A stretch of DNA of 64,000 nt from Alentia gelatinosa. Taxonomy: Eukaryota; Annelida; Polychaeta; Phyllodocida; Polynoidae. Below, piece by piece: positions 1-64,000 of the stretch. Position numbers and translations under genes: made by a program. Position 1 is the first letter of the stretch, and each line of letters starts with the position of its first letter. The notes under the pieces are model-generated. The model was not told the DNA's origin. It was given only the letters and a program-made list of their open reading frames with translations, and made no database searches. The stretch covers positions 53,051,950-53,115,949 of the forward strand of contig OX465579.1 of assembly GCA_950022655.1 (NCBI GenBank), written 5' to 3'.

Positions 1-130
1 ATAATAGGAAAATGGCAAGACTGTGGACAGAACTATGTCTTAGTTATCGGTCACCTGTGGCGGACATTCGCCCCAGGTGACCGAGAACTAAGACATAGTT
101 CGCACGTACGTTCAGCGACATTTTTTGTAC
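1..130. repeat. imperfect palindrome, 30-bp arms
   Basis: Arms 31-60 and 71-100 pair at 28 of 30 positions around a 10-nt loop, starting aactatgtcttag. It would extrude a hairpin and looks like a short foldback element. No target duplication was identified. Confidence 0.75.
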
Positions 131-1008
131 GCTTGGGCTTCATATTCCATCACCTTATTTTCACATCATTTATATCCAGGAGATAACATGTGGATCTAGC
201 TTAGCAATCTTTCTATATGGCCTTAACATATTCAAAGTATATACATAGGTTATTGTATAGAACTGCATACTATTGTATAGGCTTTCAACTCTCCCATCTT
301 CTCGCTATCTGAGGACGCTGCCTCTATATCCAGTAGTTGGACGTGTCCATGTGATAAAGCTGATATGGAATTCGCGAATCTGGGTATGCAATCTCTGTGA
401 TTGACGCTTTCCAAGACTAATATCTCTTGCGACTCCCCATTAGAACTTTAATAATGTCTCTTTCTTTGCTAGTTTTTTCACTAGAGGAAACCCCACCACT
501 GCAAAATCCGGGATCTCCTATCTACTGACCTCATGGACAATGTAGTCTATAAAGTCCATGCTGACGTTCTTTTCCTTCGAGCATCTTTTATTGTCGACAC
601 GACTTATTACCTGCGGAATTGCGTGTTTTTCTGTCAATTCATCAGATTTAAACCCTCCCCCCTGGCCTTACAGGGTATGACGCCAAAACTGCGGAGACGC
701 TAACCTTCCACTCTTTCTCGGCCTACATGACAGTCCTCTTTCCTGGGCTCGGGCCGTCTTTACCTTTTACGTTGGATCATAAATAAGTGGTACCTATAGC
801 TAGCAACATACAGGCACGTAGAATGTCGCTACATCTCAGCACATAAAATACACGACTTACTTATTGTCCCGAAATATACATATAAAATGTTTATTTGAAT
901 TTGATATTTCATAATACACACTTAGTTATACGTTCACTATAGATTATTAAGTCACTAAGAAGATATTTAGATGATTTAGATATTGACATAGTGCTAACCA
1001 TCTTACAC
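131..1008. other. intergenic, nothing recognised
   Basis: AT-rich unique-looking sequence. No open frame with family resemblance, no RNA gene and no clear repeat was seen. Confidence 0.5.
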
Positions 1009-1019
1009 TTACGCTATGC

Positions 1020-1620
1020 TATTGATTACATAGTATGGGTGCAGGCGGTTGGCACGTGGTCCCGTGTGATGCTGATGTTGTATGGCGTATTTGCATTTAC
1101 AATGAAGTTGACTGATGCAATGTTGTAAGGTGGGTTTGCATATCCAAATGTGAATGTGAGGTTTGTATATGATAAAGTGCAATGTTTTGTTGTATGGTGT
1201 AATAACATGTAGTTGACTATAGATGTGCACCTATGTTTGCTATGGTGTGAAGTTGATGATACAGGAAATGATTGCGTGTGGTTCGCCGTATATGTGCAGC
1301 GTTTATTATGATGGGATTTTCAAGTTGTATTGTTTAAACCCCACGTGGTTAAATGTTGATATGCAGCTATCTTAGGTTATGATGCAATACGTTGGATTGC
1401 ATTTTATAATTGCAGACGGTTCGTTGGTCATGTGCAGTGTGTATATGTTGTGGATTGGTATGATGTTAATACTGTATGGTATCATTGTTTTTATGTGGAT
1501 GTGCCGTCATGGTGTGATGTTAATATCAAATTGTGTGTTCTTGCATGGTGAATGTGTTTGTGCAACGATAACGCGTGGCATAAATATAATGCGGTCAGAT
1601 GTGTCTGTAAGCGATCATTG
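1020..1620. repeat. degenerate G/T-rich quasi-repeats
   Basis: Short blocks such as gtgtgatgttaat, tgtatggtgt and atggtgtga recur many times on the + strand, which is G/T-rich. The period is irregular (roughly 40-65 bp). The 81-codon frame at 1379-1624 lies within it and is probably incidental. Confidence 0.35.
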
Positions 1621-1674
1621 GTAACTGAAGCCTTCTCCTCCAATCCCTAAAAGCAATAGTGGTGTCAATTCACT

Positions 1675-1990
1675 ATCTCCACGCCGCCCCGTCTACCCGG
1701 CTCTCCCGGTGGGGTCCGCCGGGCGGCAGTCCTGTCCGCACCGTTCGTGCACCTGCCCGCCTACCTGCCTCCTCCAGTGTAGACCGACGTCGGCAGCCGT
1801 TGCTGGGGGCCGGCGGCAGCGTGACCGCGCACGTGTGCATATATACACAGGCACCAGAGCCACCGCCACCACAGCTCGTCACCATACCCCCTGGAGCACG
1901 TCTTCGGACACGAGTCACGCGCTCCGGGCTCCAGCGTGAGCATCTCCAGACCTACTCAACCCGACTCGCAGCTGCTCGCGGCTAACATAC
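1675..1990 (+). promoter_or_regulatory. CpG-rich candidate promoter upstream of the M13 gene
   Basis: This 0.3-kb island is much richer in GC and CpG than its flanks. It holds an E-box CACGTG (1830-1835) and a TATA-like CATATATAC (1838-1846) about 10 bp later, 0.76 kb upstream of the first coding ATG. A second TATA-like TTTATAAG is at 2476-2483. Either could serve the gene; the link is inference from position and composition. Confidence 0.35.
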
Positions 1991-2605
1991 CGTACACTTG
2001 CAACGGGACCTGATGCCTGAATTTCACAACAGGCGCCCAGTGGAGTGTGATCGTAGCAATTGGTGATCATTAGGAGGTGTGTGCTGGACTGGGATCACTT
2101 GCTTCGTTGGTCTGGAGTGATGGGATTAAGAGCGCAGTGGTGGTGAGAGATGTGTGTGTGCGTTAAAGTGGATCAGCTTTTGCCGATTGAACGGTAATGG
2201 TTTTCTAACACCATATATATCCGCTCTGTGTCCACGCTGACCCAGCCATCTCCTTAAGGTAACGTACTCCTCATATCAGCCGAACTAACGCCTAGGAGAT
2301 CTAGGTCTATAATTTAGTGCCCTGGCCAGTTGGTCTGTTGGGGAATGATACCTGTGGACTTGTTTTTGCGAGATTGTGGACTTCCTAGTAGTTCCGGCTA
2401 TATTGCACACACAAAGGCATTGCCTTGCATTTAGGAACACGAGGCACATCTCTGGCAGTACATAAATGCAGGTCTTTTATAAGGGTGGTGCGCAGCAGGC
2501 AGAAAGAGTGCTAATGCCTGGCAGTCTGGCGGATTGACCGATCATTCTATGCTACGTAAGTAAGCGATCTGCCAGCAGGGACCGTCTACTGGGCGCCCAT
2601 CAGAG
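1991..2605. other. upstream flank / possible 5' UTR of the M13 gene
   Basis: No coding potential was seen. It contains a donor-like GTAAGT near 2557 and the TATA-like motif at 2476. It may include transcribed leader, but the boundary cannot be set from sequence. Confidence 0.35.
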
Positions 2606-60031
<57,426 letters not shown>

Positions 60032-60407
60032 TTCCCTTGACAGTAAGCTACCAGACGGCGCCATCCTGCTGTGATACTCTCTATTATCGCCTGCTTTCAG
60101 GCACATCCAGGTACGCCGAGACCCTGCAGCCCATCTGGATGCATCAAAACAGGCACTGTCAAATGCCGGTGGCTGTGCATACCCATTGTCAAAGTATTGA
60201 AGGCTGAAATAGTTTTCTCAATGAGTTGTGATGTGATGCCAATCCCTGGACGGCGCATAATAATCAACAGTGTTGACTGCCTGGCAGGACGATGTATGAC
60301 AACATCCGCCTATCCTTAGTTCTCTGTATGACCTTCGCGATACAGCAACATGTGCTGGAATACCTGTGCATGGCTAATGGAAGATCACCGTAGAAATGAA
60401 TTGCGAC

Positions 60408-60413
60408 AATAAA
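60408..60413 (+). terminator. candidate polyadenylation signal of the M13 gene
   Basis: AATAAA lies 377 bp past the stop codon and is followed by a G/T-rich stretch. It is the first canonical signal after the stop that I noticed, so a 3' UTR near 400 nt is inferred. No transcript data support it here. Confidence 0.5.
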
Positions 60414-60419
60414 AGATCT

Positions 60420-63375
60420 TTGCTGGCGGAGGTAGTTTGGCGGTAGGAATATTTTGGACAGACATGACAGAATGAACCTGCTCGTCGGGGTATGTTGAGA
60501 TCGAGGGTGGAGAGTTCGCAGGTTCTATCTGCAGCCTAAAATGTGGAAACGAAATGATCATCCTCTGCTCCTATCAATAACCCTAATTGACGGACTTGAA
60601 TAAGTACTTGGACCGGCTCGGACAAACTGGCACCATTTGCAGCTCGGACGATTTCATCACAACCCTTATAAACAAACAGGAGAAATGATAAGCACGCTAT
60701 TAGCACAACAGGCAGCTCAGAGTTCGCCACACTGATAGGCGAAACAGGAACCCGGCGATACTCCCCGACTTGTCAACAGAGTCGACATTCTCATTACGCT
60801 AGGTTATTCATGGTAGAAAGTAAAATCTGCCCGGAGAGTAGGGTGTTGCGCGACAGTAATGTTTGACACGGACATAAGTTGCCGGACAGCCTTGGTGCCA
60901 GTTTCTAGGGGGACAACGGGTACCAACACTGTGGAACGCTAGGGGGCCGTAATATCACCATTAACTGCGGTCACGTGACTGTCTGGGCAAAGTCCCGTGA
61001 CACCACCAGACGACAGAAAACGAAAGTGATAGTGGCGCGACATTGGCAGCTCACAGCAACCGACATTTTCTACCGGCAGTGTCCTGAATGGATCCGCCAT
61101 GGGGAACTGACGGCGAGATCGACAGGAACGCGCACCTGGTACATATTACTTGTTCCTTGTGTTTGAATGGCGATGATGTCGGCTTATCTGTTATGTCGAA
61201 GGATATTGCTCTCAGACCAGTGATAGATGCGAGAAAAAAATGTATACCGATGATAAGCTTGAAGAGATGCAATTTGCGTATCTTAAGATTTCCCTCAGTC
61301 CCACATTAAAGGCTATCGTCTGTCTGTCTTGTGAACGTACTATTCCCTTTACTATTCACCTCCACCCCCAGTATATCATGGGATGGATATATTTACTATC
61401 TATAAAACTATGGTATGTGAAGTTAATGTGTACAGTGATGGCTGAAATTATGTTTTGTACGTTTGTTGGAGTACACCTTCTGCATCCATACAGTTACGTA
61501 TATTCACAGGTTAGCTTTCACAATAAACGTCTGTCAAGAACCTATGGCTCGTCCCATCTTCTCTCACGTCTATTCATTCAATATCGAATTAATCAAAACA
61601 AGGTCCATGTTTGAGATTTTATTTATATTCGTATCTAAATTGAATATGATGCGCCTTTGATATACATATCGGTCAACCACCATGCCTGTTCACAAACAGC
61701 AAATGGTTATGGCAAAAATTCTATATACTTTAACCTGAAAGATGGTACATCAAAATATCTTTCCTACCGTTGGATAATCTAGTTACATCAAGTTTGCTTT
61801 AATTTAAGATTATTTAAGCCGACATCCCGTGTCACGTTGGACCCTTTATCAAAGAACCAATTTCAGACGGTGTTGTGCAGTGCTTTTCTATTGATCTCCC
61901 AGGCACTGTCTAGCCCGCCACCCCCTCCCCCCTCCATACTCCACACACATATAGACACACACACAAACAAACCAATCCCGCCATTGCAGTGACACCTGAT
62001 GTATTCAATTACCGCTAGGTGTCGGCTTACTCTGGCTTCCAGTGGTGTCTCTCGACACCGAAGCCATTCCGTCGGAAACGTGGCCGTTTTCACAGACAAC
62101 GATTCGCAAGGTTGTCTGGGTTAGGGGAATGGGATCGATGGGATCCTGGATGCTGTGAGCCGGATGTGATCATAATGTCGAGAGCAGATGATGACTCCGT
62201 TTATGTTAACATTCAATACAGCAACACGGCATATCAACTTCTCTTTTAGAATACTGGTTATTAAAGTAAGGCGAATGGATGATTTGTTTCCAAATTTGAT
62301 CAAGCGAGAGCACAGGGAGGCAGACTACCTGGTTAAGTGGACTCACCATATGTCCTCTCTATAGGTCAAGAAGGCATATTAGGGACTGAGGTCGAATCCG
62401 GATTCAAATAGTGTTTCCCTAAAAAATCTTGTAGATTGACATGTGCTGCATATCTAGATTAGTTGAAGTAAGCATTTGTTTGTAAATAATAACTAAAGGA
62501 AAAACATTGTCTGAAATTATAATGTGAAAATATTGCATCATTTCCAACCAAGCCTTACTTCTCCATTTTCTGCCTACCACGACAATGCTTTAACATATGG
62601 CACATATCACAAAAAGGGTTTTTTTGCTACTTTTCAATTTTTATAACAAAACAGTCCATTTTGACTTCTATTATAAGTACAATATCAGTTAAGGTATCAA
62701 AATGATCCTCAAAGAAATCTCTACTTGATTAAACTGGGCTTTGACTTTGCTTCCATATGGAATTCTATGGAATTTTTACTCATATTCTAGAAATCAAACA
62801 TTTTGCTTAACTTTTTTTTTTTTTTTTGATCAGATTTATTAGGGTTGTCATCAAATACATGTGTATGATGTCCAGGCTCGGTTAACAAACCGTTCTGCCG
62901 CCTGGTCCCTCATGGTAGATGTTACATACTGAGTAATAATAGATAACGGCTGAGCAGATGACCACAGTTTACAAGTATATATATGATGAGATGGGATGTG
63001 ATGTGTATACGAATTACAATCATGTGTATACATAACAGTACTATTAACCTTATAACATCTTTCATAACATCATTGAAGGCCCAACTAGGATGTTTCAAGA
63101 GGGGATTCAACTTCTTAACTAAGAACCGAACATTGACCAGTATTCCTCAATTGGTATGATAGTGGTCAATACCATATCTGTCCACTATAGAAGTGTAGAG
63201 AAAAATGCACAATCATCTCAGGTATACTTATGTTTGGTAGTTGCAACACAATCTACCATAAGGTGTTAAGGTAGTGAACGAAGGGGGGAGAGGGGGGATG
63301 GGACGAGCGGGAAAGAGGTGCGTTCTGTCTGTTTGTTAGTGATTTCTACTGTTAGTCAGTTGCAACACAAGCTGA
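60420..63375. other. downstream intergenic region
   Basis: No gene recognised. A GC-richer patch at about 60950-61140 holds a TCACGTGA E-box near 60970 and the short frame 61088-61309, which could be the start of another gene but has no motif. A T-run is at about 62812-62827. Confidence 0.35.
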
Positions 63376-64000
63376 CTAGTCCATGTAACAATCTAAGTAA
63401 TTCTTTTTTATATGGATTTTGAATTTATTTTTGTCGGCTATGATCGTATAGACTTCCTTTAAATTATTCCAGGCTATAATGCCACGGCAGTAAAAAGAGG
63501 AGTTAAAGACTGCGTCCTTTAAGGGGGGCTGTATTAGGCGTAAGCCATGTTTCCTCCGAACTGGGAGATTACGGTTATCAACCATGTCCCGATTTTTGGT
63601 AAGGGTAAATGCATAATTTAATAGGTGTATATCTCGTCTAGGGGTAAGATAAAACAGGACTGCCTTGGTGTGCATTTCTTCTGTTGAAAACTTGGGGAGT
63701 GGGTTCTAGTTTAACTTTATATACGATTCTAAGAATTTTGTTTTGTAATTTCTGTATTTCAGTCTGCATCGCCAGGGTACCATTATCATAAATAAAGTCC
63801 GCGTAATCAAGATATGGGAGTACTGTTGTTTTATAAATTAAGAGGGCAGTGTTTTGGTCAATATAATTCCTGATTTTAGTTAACAGATAGGTCTTATGTT
63901 TTACTTTCAAAATCATAGCCTTCCGATGTTCTGAGAATTTCAATTTGGCGTCGATGAGCAGGCCTAAATATTTAAATGTATTGACTTGTTCTATTGTTTT
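63376..64000 (-). pseudogene. truncated LINE, C-terminal half, running off the edge
   Basis: The minus frame is open from 64000 to 63638: TFKYLGLLID, a KTYLLTKIRNYI segment, VLPYLDYADFIY and LQNKILRIVY. After one shift it continues 63675-63376 with RKHGLRLIQPPL and YCRGIIAWNNL, then a stop. This is the same tail as the LINE at 24.3 kb (ILPYCDYGD, LWNGLP) but a different family. The RT core lies beyond the window. Confidence 0.85.

Noticed and set aside
1659..1985. 108-codon plus frame and minus counterpart in the GC-rich island
   Set aside because: Pro/Arg-rich translations in several frames are expected from CpG-rich DNA. No motif, and the region looks like a promoter.

Overview
The window is metazoan genomic DNA. 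It has long AT-rich introns, GT-AG splicing, microsatellites, a TTAGGG-type telomere-like tract, and remnants of many transposon classes (Ty3/gypsy with an env-like ORF, a DIRS-like RT, a Penelope-like RT, several LINEs, CACTA-like and Harbinger-like elements). That mixture fits a marine invertebrate (mollusc, lancelet or hemichordate type), but the sequence alone does not decide the phylum. No rRNA, tRNA, CRISPR or bacterial-style operon was seen.

Host gene. One host gene spans almost the whole window on the + strand: an M13 (neprilysin/ECE family) zinc metalloendopeptidase with 16 coding exons from 2606 to 60031. The spliced CDS is 2310 nt, 769 codons plus stop. Every junction keeps frame with GT/AG borders. 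The protein starts with a short cytosolic tail and one membrane anchor (type II topology). It then carries the M13 motifs in order: CxxxxC and DPC..FYQY.CGGW, VNAFY, HELSH, ENLAD, the H..6..R pair, and a C-terminal CRLW. The CDS has no internal stop and looks functional.

Introns as transposon landing sites. Intron 1 (27.6 kb) holds a nearly complete Ty3/gypsy element (5475-13025, 414-bp LTRs, ATGT target duplication) with gag, pol and a third env-like ORF, all broken by stops and frameshifts. It also holds a DIRS-like RT fragment on the minus strand, a 5'-truncated LINE, a Penelope-like RT fragment, Harbinger-like MITEs, foldback elements (one enclosing a TTAGGG-like tract) and tandem repeats. 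Intron 3 (10.1 kb) has a complex inverted-repeat region near 34-36 kb and another LINE remnant. Intron 4 carries a probable solo LTR. Intron 13 (7.5 kb) contains a CACTA-like element inserted in a LINE 3' end, and a separate 2.7-kb terminal-inverted-repeat element with nine copies of a 17-bp motif, mostly in pairs 19-20 bp apart. Downstream of the gene, only a truncated minus-strand LINE running off the right edge is recognisable.

The most unusual items are the iterated-motif element (53823-56517), the gypsy element with an F-like env ORF and two internal duplications, two related foldback elements whose cores both hold 19-bp tandem repeats, and perfect or near-perfect palindromes, two of them with a GCGAAGC minihairpin at the apex.
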